64,000 nt of DNA. Source: Nitrospinae bacterium bin107. GTDB lineage: Bacteria; UBA8248. Below, in pieces: positions 24,981 to 34,337 of this stretch. The notes below the pieces were generated by a model. That model had not been told where the DNA came from and ran no database searches. It saw only the letters and a list, made by a program, of their open reading frames with translations. The stretch spans positions 101,775 to 165,774 of the forward strand of contig MPNJ01000008.1 of the NCBI GenBank assembly GCA_002238965.1, in the 5' to 3' direction. The stretch's first letter is position 1. Each line of letters opens with the position of its first letter. The translations under genes were made by a program, and so were the position numbers.

Positions 24981-25880
24981 TCAAACCCGCCGAAAGGCGA
25001 GAGCCTCGCGGCTCAGAATACGTTGACCCATGAGGCCGCCGGGCCGCAGCACAAGCATCCCGAACAGCAGCAGATATGCGCTGAGATCTTTGTATTCGTT
25101 GCCCAGATACCACAGCGCGTGGGCTTCGACGACGCCCAGCAGCAAGCCGCCCAGAATCGCGCCCGGCAGCGAACCCATTCCGCCCAGCATCATCGCAATG
25201 AGACCTTTGAAAGTGGCCCACAAGCCGAAGAAGGGGGTTATCTGCGCATCCGTGGATAATATGGCGTAGCCTGCCACCCCGCCCATCAGGGACACCAGAG
25301 CGAATGCGCACAGCGTGACCCATGCCGCATTGATGCCCATATAGGCGGCGGCCAGCGGGTTTTCCGAAACCGCTCGCAACGCCAGGCCGAAACGGGTGCG
25401 ATACAACAGGACGTGCAAAGCGCCTACCATGATCATCGCCAGCACCAGCATCGAGGTCTGTTCCGCGCGGAACAGAAAGGGTCCGAGTTCGAAGGAAACT
25501 GCTGCGAACAAAGCGGGGAAGGCATAGGTGCGCTCGGGCAGCAGATGAATGGCGGCTTCCTCCAACTGCATCCAGATCACGAAACTCGACACCATCGACG
25601 CGAGTACGGCGCTGCGGCGGATGGCGTGAAAGCACAAGCGCTCGACATAGATGCCGACGAGGACGGTGCTCGCCAGCGTCGTCAAGGCGACGATCCACAC
25701 ACTGACCTGATGATGCACATGCAGCCACGTGCCGATGTAGGCGCCGAGCATGATGGTGGCGCCGAAGGAGAGATTGATCCGGCGCATTACGCCGAAGATG
25801 ATCGTGAAGCCAATCGCCAGAAGCGCGTAGGACGAACCGAACATCATGCCGTCGACCGTGTTCTGGACAAAATCGATCAT
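24981..25880 (-). CDS. livH: branched-chain amino acid ABC transporter permease LivH (set 2)
   Basis: A 299-residue permease with about eight helices. GLMFGSSYALLAIGFTIIFGVMRRINLSFG (in overlapping pieces) and GGMGSLPGAILGGLLLGVVE are characteristic LivH motifs. It begins 28 bases after the end of livF of set 1, so the second LivHMGF set is fused to the first in one transcript and has no binding protein of its own. Confidence 0.9.
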   Translation of the reverse strand: MIDFVQNTVDGMMFGSSYALLAIGFTIIFGVMRRINLSFGATIMLGAYIGTWLHVHHQVSVWIVALTTLASTVLVGIYVERLCFHAIRRSAVLASMVSSFVIWMQLEEAAIHLLPERTYAFPALFAAVSFELGPFLFRAEQTSMLVLAMIMVGALHVLLYRTRFGLALRAVSENPLAAAYMGINAAWVTLCAFALVSLMGGVAGYAILSTDAQITPFFGLWATFKGLIAMMLGGMGSLPGAILGGLLLGVVEAHALWYLGNEYKDLSAYLLLFGMLVLRPGGLMGQRILSREALAFRRV

Positions 25881-25908
25881 GACGCGGCTCCCACGAATCC
25901 GGTATTTT

Positions 25909-26625
25909 TTATTCTTTCTGCGACCCGAGATAGGCCCGGTGAATCACCTCGTCCTCTTCGAGTTCACCGGGCGATCCTGAAAATGTGATTTCTCCGTTTT
26001 CGATGAGGTAGAACTTGTGGGCCACAGTCAGCGCCATGTGGGCGTTTTGCTCGACCAGAAAAATCGTGACGCCTTCCGCATTCAACTCGCGGATAATGTT
26101 GAATATCTCCCTGACGATCAGCGGCGCCAGCCCAATGGATGGCTCGTCCATAAGCAGAATCTTGGGGCGATTCATCAGGCCCCTGGCGATGGCCAGCATC
26201 TGCTGCTCGCCTCCCGACAGGGTGCCGGCAAGCTGACCCTTGCGTTCTTCCAGGCGGGGAAACCGCCGGTACATGTCCGCGACATCAGCCGCGACCTCCT
26301 CCGCGGAAGCCCGCCGGGCATAGGCGCCGGCATGGAGGTTCTCCTCGACGTTCATGTACGGAAAGACAAGACGGTTCTCGGGCACCAAAGCGAGGCCTCT
26401 TGAGACCACCTTGCTGGCCGGCAGTCGCGTTATGTCATCGCCGCCCAAAACGACAGAGCCGGATGCGGGGGAAAGGATGCCTGCAATGGTGAACATGGTC
26501 GTCGTTTTGCCTGCGCCGTTGGGGCCGAGCAGGCAGGTGATTTCTCCCTCGGCCGCATCCAGGCTGATGCCTCGCAGCGCCTGAACTTTTCCGTAGGAAG
26601 TGACGAGATCCCGAACGCTCAGCAT
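25909..26625 (-). CDS. livF: branched-chain amino acid ABC transporter ATP-binding protein LivF (set 1)
   Basis: A 238-residue ABC ATPase: Walker A GPNGAGKTT, signature LSGGEQQM, Walker B ILLMDEPSIGLAP and VEQNAHMAL. ATG 26625 lies four bases after the livG stop; the longer frame to 26658 would overlap livG and lacks support. Confidence 0.9.
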   Translation of the reverse strand: MLSVRDLVTSYGKVQALRGISLDAAEGEITCLLGPNGAGKTTTMFTIAGILSPASGSVVLGGDDITRLPASKVVSRGLALVPENRLVFPYMNVEENLHAGAYARRASAEEVAADVADMYRRFPRLEERKGQLAGTLSGGEQQMLAIARGLMNRPKILLMDEPSIGLAPLIVREIFNIIRELNAEGVTIFLVEQNAHMALTVAHKFYLIENGEITFSGSPGELEEDEVIHRAYLGSQKE

Positions 26626-26629
26626 GTTC

Positions 26630-27406
26630 TCAAGCGCCCGTATCGAGAGAGGGGGCATCCGAGTCGGACGTCCCCAGGTAAGCTTCCTGTACGGCCTTGT
26701 TGCGCTGAACGTCGCCCGGAGTCCCGGATGCGATCTTCTGCCCGAAATTGAGAACGGCGATTTGCTCCGCCACGCCCATGACGAGTTCCATCACGTGCTC
26801 GACGAGCAGGATCGTTACGCCGGAATCGCGCATGCGACGAATGCGCCGGCTCAGATCCTGGATCTCCTGGCGGTTCATGCCGGCGGCGGGCTCGTCCAGC
26901 AGCAACAACTTTGGACGGGCGGCGGCGGCGCGAGCGAACTCCAGCCGCCGTTGCTCCCCGAATGCGAGGTTGGAGGCGAGTTCATCGCTTTTGTGCTCCA
27001 AATCGGCGAGTTCGAGCAGGGTGGCGATCTCCTTCCGGGTTCGGCGGGTAGCGCCGAACCAGCGAGACAGAAAGCCTTGCGTGGCGATATCCTGGGGCGA
27101 GTTCTGCGCCACCCACAAGTTTTGCCATACGGTGAGGTTCGGAAACAGGCGGATATTCTGGAACGTTCGGGCGATTCCCGCTCGCAGGCGTTGGTGCGGC
27201 GGCTTGCCGTTCATCAGTTCCTCGTGGAACCGTACCGTACCGGCCGTTTCCTGATACACGCCGCAGATCAGGTTGATGGTCGTGCTCTTGCCCGAGCCGT
27301 TGGGGCCGATCAGCCCGAAGATTTCGCCCTCGTTCACGGTGATGTCCAGCTCATCGACGGCTTTGACACCACCGAAGTGCTTGGAGAGTCCGCGTAGCTC
27401 AAGCAT
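26630..27406 (-). CDS. livG: branched-chain amino acid ABC transporter ATP-binding protein LivG (set 1)
   Basis: A 258-residue ABC ATPase: Walker A GPNGSGKST, LivG Q-loop ARTFQNIRLF, signature region LAFGEQRRLEFARA, Walker B LLLLDEPAAGMNR and the switch His in LVEHVMELVM. It overlaps the livM stop by eight bases. Confidence 0.9.
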   Translation of the reverse strand: MLELRGLSKHFGGVKAVDELDITVNEGEIFGLIGPNGSGKSTTINLICGVYQETAGTVRFHEELMNGKPPHQRLRAGIARTFQNIRLFPNLTVWQNLWVAQNSPQDIATQGFLSRWFGATRRTRKEIATLLELADLEHKSDELASNLAFGEQRRLEFARAAAARPKLLLLDEPAAGMNRQEIQDLSRRIRRMRDSGVTILLVEHVMELVMGVAEQIAVLNFGQKIASGTPGDVQRNKAVQEAYLGTSDSDAPSLDTGA

Positions 27407-28313
27407 CGGACTTCTCCCGCCCGCCGAGACCGATGGCGCGCCTCAGGATACGGGTCGTGCGGGCGTCGAACAGACCATCGGGTTTCAGGTTCATCGCTAT
27501 GATTATCAGCAACCCGAACACGATGTTGCGCCAATCCCCCAGAAATCTGAGTCCTTCCACGAGTACACCCTGAATGAATATGACCGCCACTAGGGTGCCG
27601 AACACGCTCGAGAGGCCACCGAGGATAGGATAGGAGACCGCGAAGGTCGCGAGCAGCACGGTGAAGGTAAGGTGATCGACGTAGGTCGCCGTGTGTGCGT
27701 AGAGGGCTCCGCCAATTCCGGCGATGAAGCCTCCGGCTGTCATGGCCGTCACCTTTACCGCGGTGAGGTTGACGCCGACGCTTTGGGTCGCGAGTTCATC
27801 TTCGCCGACCGCCCGCAACACCGCGCCGGCGCGCGAACGGTCCATCCACCATAGTGCAATCATGACCAGGATAACGAACGTCCAGACGAAGGTCGTGATC
27901 TCCCACGGCGACCATCCGTTCGCCACGAAATACCGGATCTCGCGGAAGCCGTTGGTGCTGTCCGGCCCGACTTCAATGTCGCCGCGCGGCACGCGCCAGC
28001 TCAGGTTGAAGAAGAACAGACGAACGAACTCGCCGAACGCGATGGTCGCGACCACCAGCATCAGACCCTTCACCCTCAGGGCGGGAAAGCCGACGATGAA
28101 CGCGAAGAAGGCGGCGATGACCGCGGCCGCGAGCAGTGCGGGAAGAATGGGCAACTCGAAGATGACGGTGAGAATGCCTGCGGAGTAGGCTCCGATCGCA
28201 AAGAAACCGGCCTGGCCCAATGAGAGCTGTCCGGTCAGCATCAGGACATACGCGGACAGGCCGAGAAGAGTGTGAATCCCGATGAGTTGGGCGAGTCCGA
28301 GGTAGTACGACAT
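27399..28313 (-). CDS. livM: branched-chain amino acid ABC transporter permease LivM (set 1)
   Basis: A 304-residue membrane permease with LTGQLSLGQAGFFAIGAYSAG and a C-terminal GGLSSVFGTLVAV loop. Eight to nine hydrophobic helices are visible. It starts six bases after the livH stop. Confidence 0.9.
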   Translation of the reverse strand: MSYYLGLAQLIGIHTLLGLSAYVLMLTGQLSLGQAGFFAIGAYSAGILTVIFELPILPALLAAAVIAAFFAFIVGFPALRVKGLMLVVATIAFGEFVRLFFFNLSWRVPRGDIEVGPDSTNGFREIRYFVANGWSPWEITTFVWTFVILVMIALWWMDRSRAGAVLRAVGEDELATQSVGVNLTAVKVTAMTAGGFIAGIGGALYAHTATYVDHLTFTVLLATFAVSYPILGGLSSVFGTLVAVIFIQGVLVEGLRFLGDWRNIVFGLLIIIAMNLKPDGLFDARTTRILRRAIGLGGREKSDA

Positions 28314-28319
28314 CGGCGG

Positions 28320-29216
28320 CTAGTCCCGGTCTACCGTCGATCCGAAGAGACCGTCGGGCCTGAATACCAGGAAGATGAACAACAACAGAAGCACGTACAT
28401 ATCGCGTTCGTTGACGCCCCGGAAATACAGGAACGCATTTTCCATCCCGCCGACCAGCAGCCCGGCCGCAATGGCTCCGGGAATCGAGCCGAGTCCTCCG
28501 ATCACCGCGATGATGAGGCCCTTGACCGTGAGCGGCACGGTGATCAGCGGCGACAGCACGCCGACCGCGGACGCCGTCATCGAACCGGCAATGCCGCCGA
28601 GCAAGCCCGCGAGCACGAAGGTGACGGCATTGGTTCGGTGTACGTCTATGCCGCAAAGCTGAGCCGCCACATCCTGTTGAGACACCGCTCGCGTCGCCAG
28701 ACCCAGCCGCGTTCGGTAGAGCACGTAAAGAAGACCGATTGTGCTGACGATGTTCACCGCCAACACGAACAGCAAATCGCCGCGAATTCCATAAGGGCCT
28801 AGTTCGAACATCACATACTCGAACATTGCCGGAAAAGTGAGCGGCGAACCATCGGTCGTATGTACGACGATCTCGTCGATGAAGAACAGCGCCCCGATAG
28901 AAGCCATCAAGGCGGCCAGGTGGTTGTGGATTGGTATGAACCTGAAGCAGGTGATATACACGGCGCCGCCTATCAGCCCCGAGGCGAGCGCAGAGATCAG
29001 GAACACCACCGGGGCCGGGGCGTTGACGAAAGTAAACGCGGCCAGGCCGACGTACGCCCCGGCCAGAGCCGCCGCGGCGTAGGTCATGTTGAGTTTCCGC
29101 ATGGCGCCGAAAATCAAAGAAAAGCCGATACCGATCAGCGCATAGGTCGTGCCGAAGAACAGGCCGTCGCCGATGGTCTGGGTGACCTCTACGAATTCGA
29201 GCAAAAAATCACTCAT
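28320..29216 (-). CDS. livH: branched-chain amino acid ABC transporter permease LivH (set 1)
   Basis: A 298-residue permease with GDGLFFGTTYALIGIGFSLIFGAMRKLN at the N-terminus (signature of LivH) and GGLGSIPGAIAAGLLVGGME near the C-terminus. About eight helices. It lies 220 bases after the binding-protein gene, a common place for differential expression. Confidence 0.9.
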   Translation of the reverse strand: MSDFLLEFVEVTQTIGDGLFFGTTYALIGIGFSLIFGAMRKLNMTYAAAALAGAYVGLAAFTFVNAPAPVVFLISALASGLIGGAVYITCFRFIPIHNHLAALMASIGALFFIDEIVVHTTDGSPLTFPAMFEYVMFELGPYGIRGDLLFVLAVNIVSTIGLLYVLYRTRLGLATRAVSQQDVAAQLCGIDVHRTNAVTFVLAGLLGGIAGSMTASAVGVLSPLITVPLTVKGLIIAVIGGLGSIPGAIAAGLLVGGMENAFLYFRGVNERDMYVLLLLFIFLVFRPDGLFGSTVDRD

Positions 29217-29438
29217 GGTCTGATCTCATTTGTACCCTCAGCGACCAGGGACAATCAGCGTCGCGCGAGACTAATACCGGATACGTGATCGGACCAGCCT
29301 AGTCATGTTTTCTCGCACTTCCATTGGAAAGACGCCAGTCCCGGCCCGGCGACATGGTGAACAAAATCTATTCGAACTCCCGTTCACCATGCCGCCGCAT
29401 CAACAATCCACCAGTCACGATTCTGGTCGGAGACTGCG

Positions 29439-30713
29439 TTAGCGCGGATCGTGGACGACCTTCCACGCACCCTTTTGGGCTTGCACGAAGACGTAGGGTT
29501 TGATGGATTCGCCCTCGTCCTGGACCCGACCGATCTCGCCCATCAGCCCATCGACCTTGACCAGCTTCTCAAGGCCGTCGCGTACTTTGCGTCTGTCGGC
29601 CTTCAGTGTCTCGGGTTTGGCCATGACGCCGGTCGCCTCGACCACCTGCTTGATGATGTGCGCGTTCTCCCAGGCGGCCGCGCTGTGCAGATCGGCGGCC
29701 CCGCCGTTGGCTTCGGCGGCGGCGGCGACTTTCGCAGCGGCTTTCGTGATCGGAGCGAAGCCGGTCGGGATGTAGATGCCTTCCGCAGCCGCGGAGCAAC
29801 CCTTGAGGGTTTCCGCGCTCGACGAGCTGGTGAGCCCCACGAGCACCTTCGGTTTGATGCGCTGGCGTCTCATCTCCTTGAGCATGCCGCAGGTGGTGAA
29901 GGGGTGCGAGGAGATGATCATCATGTCGGCGCCCGATCTCTTGAAGGCGCGGGCCTGGACCGAGAAGTTCGTATCGGCAAGCAGCCAGTTGGACGATTTC
30001 GAGACATTGAGCACATTCTTCATGCCCGCTATGATCTTGCCGGTCACCCCTTCGATGCCGCCGCCGACCCACTCGAAGCCGTATTTCTTGGCCTTTTGGA
30101 CGATGACAGCGGCGAAGGTGATCCTGGAGTGGGCTTGGTCCGTCTCGGTTCCACCGTAGATCGTCTTGGCGTTGGGATACTTGGAGCGCAGCCATTTGAA
30201 CAACGCGTCATACATGGTGATCTCGTTGGGCACGTTGCGGAAAGTCCACTGGGACTTCTTGGCAAGGCCGGGGCGAATCGCGGTGTCGGTGAGAATGGGG
30301 AACTGAAGCCCGGTGTCGGACTTGTCGCCCACCTTTTTCTGGAAGATGCCGTACATGGCCGCCGCGGCGCCGGAACACGTCGGACCGATGCCGATCAGCG
30401 CTCCGGTTTGCGATTCGACCTTGCGCGCGACCGAGATGGCCTGATCGGCGTTGCAGGCGGAATCGTAGTAGGTGAATTCCATCTTGGCCATGGTCCCGTC
30501 GCCCAGTTTCACGCCGCCCGAATCGTTAATGGACTTCACCGCCCCTTTGAGCACGGCCTCGGAGTTGACGCCGAACGAGCGCAAGGGTCCCGACTTCGCG
30601 CCCCAGGCTGCGATCTTGACGGTGCGATCGGCCGCGACCACCGGATGCGCGAGCGCAAAGAATGTTGAAACCAATATTGCCAAGGCCATTGCGATGAGTT
30701 TCGTGATAGACAT
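29439..30713 (-). CDS. Liv-type ABC transporter substrate-binding protein
   Basis: A 424-residue periplasmic-binding-fold type I protein with signal peptide (LIAMALAILVSTFFALAHPVVAA) and the family pattern KIAAWGAKSGPLRSFGVNSE...INDSGGV...YYDSACNADQAIS...IGPTCSG. Relatives bind branched-chain amino acids, amides or aromatic acids. ATG 30713 follows GGGGGA; the frame continues upstream to 30872 without a ribosome site. It is the only binding protein for two permease/ATPase sets. Confidence 0.88.
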   Translation of the reverse strand: MSITKLIAMALAILVSTFFALAHPVVAADRTVKIAAWGAKSGPLRSFGVNSEAVLKGAVKSINDSGGVKLGDGTMAKMEFTYYDSACNADQAISVARKVESQTGALIGIGPTCSGAAAAMYGIFQKKVGDKSDTGLQFPILTDTAIRPGLAKKSQWTFRNVPNEITMYDALFKWLRSKYPNAKTIYGGTETDQAHSRITFAAVIVQKAKKYGFEWVGGGIEGVTGKIIAGMKNVLNVSKSSNWLLADTNFSVQARAFKRSGADMMIISSHPFTTCGMLKEMRRQRIKPKVLVGLTSSSSAETLKGCSAAAEGIYIPTGFAPITKAAAKVAAAAEANGGAADLHSAAAWENAHIIKQVVEATGVMAKPETLKADRRKVRDGLEKLVKVDGLMGEIGRVQDEGESIKPYVFVQAQKGAWKVVHDPR

Positions 30714-31488
30714 AACAAGTCCCCCTTTTTGAATTCCCCCGTGTTTTTGAATCCCTACATCCTCTTGAGTGTTCCTGGTCACGTCTTCGCCTTCGAAGAG
30801 CCTCCACATCTTCCGATGGCGGCGAGGTTCATGGTTGCGCTTCAAGTGATACGCCGGCGCAACCACCACCAATGGGAAATAAATTTACAAGTCCCCCTTT
30901 TTCTGGAGATCCTCGATGACATCGAACAAACAATCCGGCAAAGTCCACACCTTGCCGTCAACGCCTGTGACCTCCACCGCCGAACATATTTCATTATATA
31001 GTATTTATATATTTATTGTATTATATTTTTACCCTATTTTTCGTATTATTCATATCGAATCCGTATCTTCGTCTCTCACGCTTGTTTCATTGCTGCCTCG
31101 CGTTCCACTCAAGCACCGAAACCTGGATGCCGCGATTCGGGCCGGGTCATGGAGCGCTGGCCGGTGGTTATCGAGAGGACGTTGCGTGGCGCCGGATCAT
31201 AACGGTGAACAAGACATTGCAGGCAGAACTTCGGAGGACGGGAAGACGACGGCGCGCCGCGCGCATCCCGAAGAGCGCGTGCCAGTGGCATCCCCCGCTC
31301 TACTCGAACGGTCCGGTCCTGGCCCGGCCACGCCCGTTCGGGAGGGCTTGTTCGCCTGCTTCAGGTTTTCGCGCCTTCCCTCAACGGATGGAACCGGCGC
31401 GATGGATGACGGAAAACCTCATCGCACAGGCTTTTTCAAAGGCAGGCTATAGCAACAGAAGTGCTTTCAAATACTTAGCGCTCATACC
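30714..31488. promoter_or_regulatory. long leader/intergenic region of the liv operon
   Basis: No gene is seen between the binding-protein gene and the tRNA. An AT-rich block at 30985-31035 contains a minus-strand TATAAT (30998-30993), a candidate -10 that would give a leader of about 270 bases. Inside it an 8-bp inverted repeat GGTTGCGC/GCGCAACC spans 30833-30864, and ACAAGTCCCCCTTTTT occurs twice, at 30715-30730 and 30889-30904. A 57-base repeat copy lies at 31376-31432. Confidence 0.45.
31376..31432. repeat. 57-bp dispersed repeat, copy 2
   Basis: Near-identical to 20112-20168 (about five differences). It ends about 57 bases before the CCA end of the tRNA-Leu. Confidence 0.7.
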
Positions 31489-31574
31489 TGGTACCCGGGG
31501 CCGGACTCGAACCGGCACGGCCTCTCGGCCAAGGGATTTTAAGTCCCTAGTGTCTACCATTCCACCACCCGGGC
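31489..31574 (-). tRNA. tRNA-Leu (anticodon TAA)
   Basis: The minus strand folds into a class II tRNA of 86 bases: acceptor GCCCGGG with CCCGGGT (first pair G-U), an anticodon arm AGGGA-CTTAAAA-TCCCT giving anticodon TAA, a long variable arm (GGCCGAGAGGCC region), a T-arm GCCGG-TTCGAGT-CCGGC and an encoded CCA end. The long variable arm and TAA anticodon identify tRNA-Leu reading UUA. Confidence 0.95.
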
Positions 31575-31683
31575 AGGTGCGGGGAGAATACCCCACCCGG
31601 CGCCGTTTCCGCCACATTCATACTTCGAGTGAGGCGTGAATTCGAAAAAGGTGCGAGAAGAGCCCGCGCCCATCTTCTTCAAG

Positions 31684-31733
31684 AGAAAAAGGGCCGCGGG
31701 CGTGAGACTCGAATCCCGCGCGCCGCGGCCCTT
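31684..31733 (-). terminator. rho-independent terminator after the LVIVD gene
   Basis: On the minus strand an 11-bp stem AAGGGCCGCGG/CCGCGGCCCTT with a loop of about 23 bases is followed by a run of T (A-run at 31684-31690 on the + strand). It lies about 95 bases after the stop of the LVIVD-repeat gene. Confidence 0.75.
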
Positions 31734-31826
31734 CGTCCAACTAATATCAAGGTCTGTCCCGCGTCCTCTTTGATGTGAGGACGAGGCCGGACATCCGGAT
31801 TACCGCCGGGCAGGCCCACATGAAAC

Positions 31827-33101
31827 TCAGCCCGTGTACTCCATGATGTGCAGGCCCAGCCCCCAGCGGTCGGCCATGTAGATGAGGCCCGTGTCCTTGT
31901 CCACCTGCACGTCGTTGCTCTGAGGACAGCAGCGCTCCTTCGTGCCGGCGGGGATGTAGTAGCCCACTTCCTTGGGACGGAACGGGTTCGACCAGTCCAC
32001 CACGCGGAGGCCCGCGTTGAACCAGGTAATATACATGAGGTCGTCCTTCGTCATGTCGAGCCAGATGTTGTGCGCGCCGTGGCGCGAGCCCGTCTTGTTC
32101 CATTTATCATCGAGGGGGCGCATCTCGATCGGGTCGATCTCATAGGGCATGAACGTGCTCACCGGCAGCGGCTCGTGGATGTTCCTCAAGTCATAGAAAG
32201 TCACGAACGCGGGCGGATCGTCGCAGTTCACCGTGGTGGTCTCCTGCGTCACGATACCGAACTCGGACCCCTCCGGGACGATGAAACTGTGGTAGCAGCC
32301 CGCCCAGCCGTGCGTCTCGTGCGGGTTGTGGCGCCACATGAGTTCGGGCTTCGTCGGGTCGGTCAGGTCGAAGAGCGCGATGCCGGCGTCCCAATAGCCC
32401 GCCGTGACGTAGTTCCCCCAGGGATTTCCCTCGTGAATCCACCCGCCGTCGCCCACGATTTCGGGGTCCCAGGAGGGTTCTTCGCCGTCTTTCTGACCGG
32501 GAACGTGGCCCATGCCGATGAACTCGGGCGCCCAGGGGTCCTTCATGTCATGGACGAGTAACACCTTCCCCGCGTAGCCGTCTTTGAAGCCCGAGCTGTA
32601 GAGGAGCTGTCGCTTTCGGTCATAAATCGGACGGTGGATGCCGAAGCCGTCCACCTCCACATAGTTCACGAATTTGGGGTGGAACGGGTCGCGGTTGTCG
32701 AAAATGCGCAGGCCGCCGATGGCGTCGGGGTACTGCTCACGCAGGGCGGGCCTGAGTTCGGAGTTCGTGAGCAGAACCTCGTCGTTGATCCGGAGCACCT
32801 TGTGCGTGCGCGCCGCCGGGCTGTCGACGATCTGGTTGATGATCTTGGGATTCGCCGGGTCCTTGACGTCGAGAATCGTCATGCCGTCGTGGCCGTTCAC
32901 GCCCGAGGCCGCGACGTAGCAGATGCCGCCGCCCACCTGAATCTGAAATGCGTCGCCCCAGCCGTTCAAGTCCGAGTGGGCGACGAGGCGGACGTTGTGC
33001 GCCTCTTCTTTCCAGGGTTCGGTGAGCACGTGGTCCACGCCGGTGTAGGCGTCGTTGCCGCCGCCGCGAATGGGGTTTGGGTGATATGAGGGTCTGCGCA
33101 T
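31827..33101 (-). CDS. LVIVD-repeat beta-propeller protein
   Basis: A 424-residue protein composed of beta-propeller-like repeats; units such as GMTILDVKDPANPKII, GGLRIFDNRDPFHPKFV, GIALFDLTDPTKPELM and GLRVVDWSNPFRPKEVG fit the LVIVD repeat. No signal peptide is obvious. The function of such proteins is mostly unknown; they may be binding or enzymatic scaffolds. His-rich segments (HETHGWAGCYHS, SRHGAHN) and CCPQSN could bind metal. GGAGGAAAC precedes ATG 33101. Confidence 0.78.
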   Translation of the reverse strand: MRRPSYHPNPIRGGGNDAYTGVDHVLTEPWKEEAHNVRLVAHSDLNGWGDAFQIQVGGGICYVAASGVNGHDGMTILDVKDPANPKIINQIVDSPAARTHKVLRINDEVLLTNSELRPALREQYPDAIGGLRIFDNRDPFHPKFVNYVEVDGFGIHRPIYDRKRQLLYSSGFKDGYAGKVLLVHDMKDPWAPEFIGMGHVPGQKDGEEPSWDPEIVGDGGWIHEGNPWGNYVTAGYWDAGIALFDLTDPTKPELMWRHNPHETHGWAGCYHSFIVPEGSEFGIVTQETTTVNCDDPPAFVTFYDLRNIHEPLPVSTFMPYEIDPIEMRPLDDKWNKTGSRHGAHNIWLDMTKDDLMYITWFNAGLRVVDWSNPFRPKEVGYYIPAGTKERCCPQSNDVQVDKDTGLIYMADRWGLGLHIMEYTG

Positions 33102-33215
33102 GTTTCCTCCATCTGGAATGAATGATGTCGAGAAGCGGTCTGTCGAGATTCGCCGCGCATTCTATGGGATGAGGGTGGGCGGGGAAAAGCGCCGAGCAGA
33201 GTTTTTTTTCAGAAA

Positions 33216-34337
33216 TTATTCTTCGCGGAACAGGCGGATGAAATCATCGAATGAAGCGGGTGGAGATTGGGCCACTTCCATGTTCTCGACGACGTGGTCC
33301 ATCTGCCGCATACCCACCAGGGCGACGGCCACGCCGGGCGCGCTGCGGGTAAACTGTATGGCGCGCTGCCCGTCGGTGGAAAACCCCGGAAACACCTCCC
33401 CTATTATGGGAGGAAGCCCCTCGGCGGCGCGTCCCTGGAGGATGGAGCCGCTCGTCATGACGGTGACGCCTCTTTGGGCGGCGGCGGCGAGAAAGCACGT
33501 CGTCTCGCCGTTTAGGCTCTGGTTTGGCTTGGAGAAAGCCTCGGGCATGCCCAGATTCAGCGGCAGCTGAACGACCCTGAAGTGATGATTCTCACCGCCC
33601 GCGGCTTGCGCCGCTCCGAGCACCTCAGCCAGCGAGAGATACTCCCCCTCACCCGGCTCCATACGATACCCGTTCCAGGTGGCCGTGCCGTAGCTTTTGA
33701 TCTTCCCCTCCGCCACCGCTCCCTCGAGTGTCTCGAAGGCGTCCTTGAGCCTGCTCAGGAAAATCTCGCGCGAGACTTCCTGAAGTTGCGTTTCGGGATT
33801 GTGGACGTAGTAGACGTCAATGGTATCAAGCCCCAGGTTCTCAAGGCTCGCGTCGAGTTCATGTCTGATATACGCGGGCGTCATGCAGTGGCAGTTCGCA
33901 ACGATATCCTCGGGCGTGCAGACTCCCGGCTCGAAATAGGTTTTCCTCATGTAATCCATAAAATCCGCCTGCCCGGTCGGTGGATGGGTGTCGAAGGGTA
34001 TGAACCCTCCCTTGGTGGATATGACCAGCGCATCCCTGCTCACCTCGCCTGCCGCAAACAGATCGTCCAGCGCGGCGCGGATGTTCCTCTCGCTGCGCTG
34101 AAAGCGATAGTTCACCGCCGTGTCGATGACGTTGCAACCACCGCGGACGGCGGCGGCCACGGATTCGCGATAAGCAGCGTCGGTCGCCTCGTCCGCTTCT
34201 CCGAGATAGGTGCCGACCCCGATGGAGGAGAGCCAAAGGCCGTTCAGCTGCCTGTAATGATCGGGATGACAGACCGACGAATGGGCCTGCGCGTAGCTTT
34301 GCGTGCCCTCTGTCGTGGCGAAACCTGCGTGGGCCAT
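33216..34337 (-). CDS. aldo/keto reductase
   Basis: A 373-residue AKR. Catalytic tetrad members can be read as Asp and Tyr in IDTAVNYRFQRSE, Lys in ISTKGGF and His in YYVHNPE. The protein is somewhat longer than the 320-residue norm because of an insert after the Lys (PFDTHPPTGQADFMDYM). It should reduce a carbonyl with NAD(P)H. ATG 34337 has AGGA seven bases upstream; ATG 34343 and TTG 34361 are in frame but worse placed. It is divergent from the molybdo-hydroxylase operon. Confidence 0.87.
   Translation of the reverse strand: MAHAGFATTEGTQSYAQAHSSVCHPDHYRQLNGLWLSSIGVGTYLGEADEATDAAYRESVAAAVRGGCNVIDTAVNYRFQRSERNIRAALDDLFAAGEVSRDALVISTKGGFIPFDTHPPTGQADFMDYMRKTYFEPGVCTPEDIVANCHCMTPAYIRHELDASLENLGLDTIDVYYVHNPETQLQEVSREIFLSRLKDAFETLEGAVAEGKIKSYGTATWNGYRMEPGEGEYLSLAEVLGAAQAAGGENHHFRVVQLPLNLGMPEAFSKPNQSLNGETTCFLAAAAQRGVTVMTSGSILQGRAAEGLPPIIGEVFPGFSTDGQRAIQFTRSAPGVAVALVGMRQMDHVVENMEVAQSPPASFDDFIRLFREE

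Noticed and set aside
24457..25728. 423-codon minus-strand frame
   Set aside because: It overlaps livH and livM of set 2 in another frame and is Arg/Gly/His-rich; shadow of high-GC coding sequence.
31376..31574. Possible tRNA-targeted integration site
   Set aside because: No integrase gene and no direct copy of the tRNA 3' end was noticed; the nearby repeat also occurs away from tRNAs.
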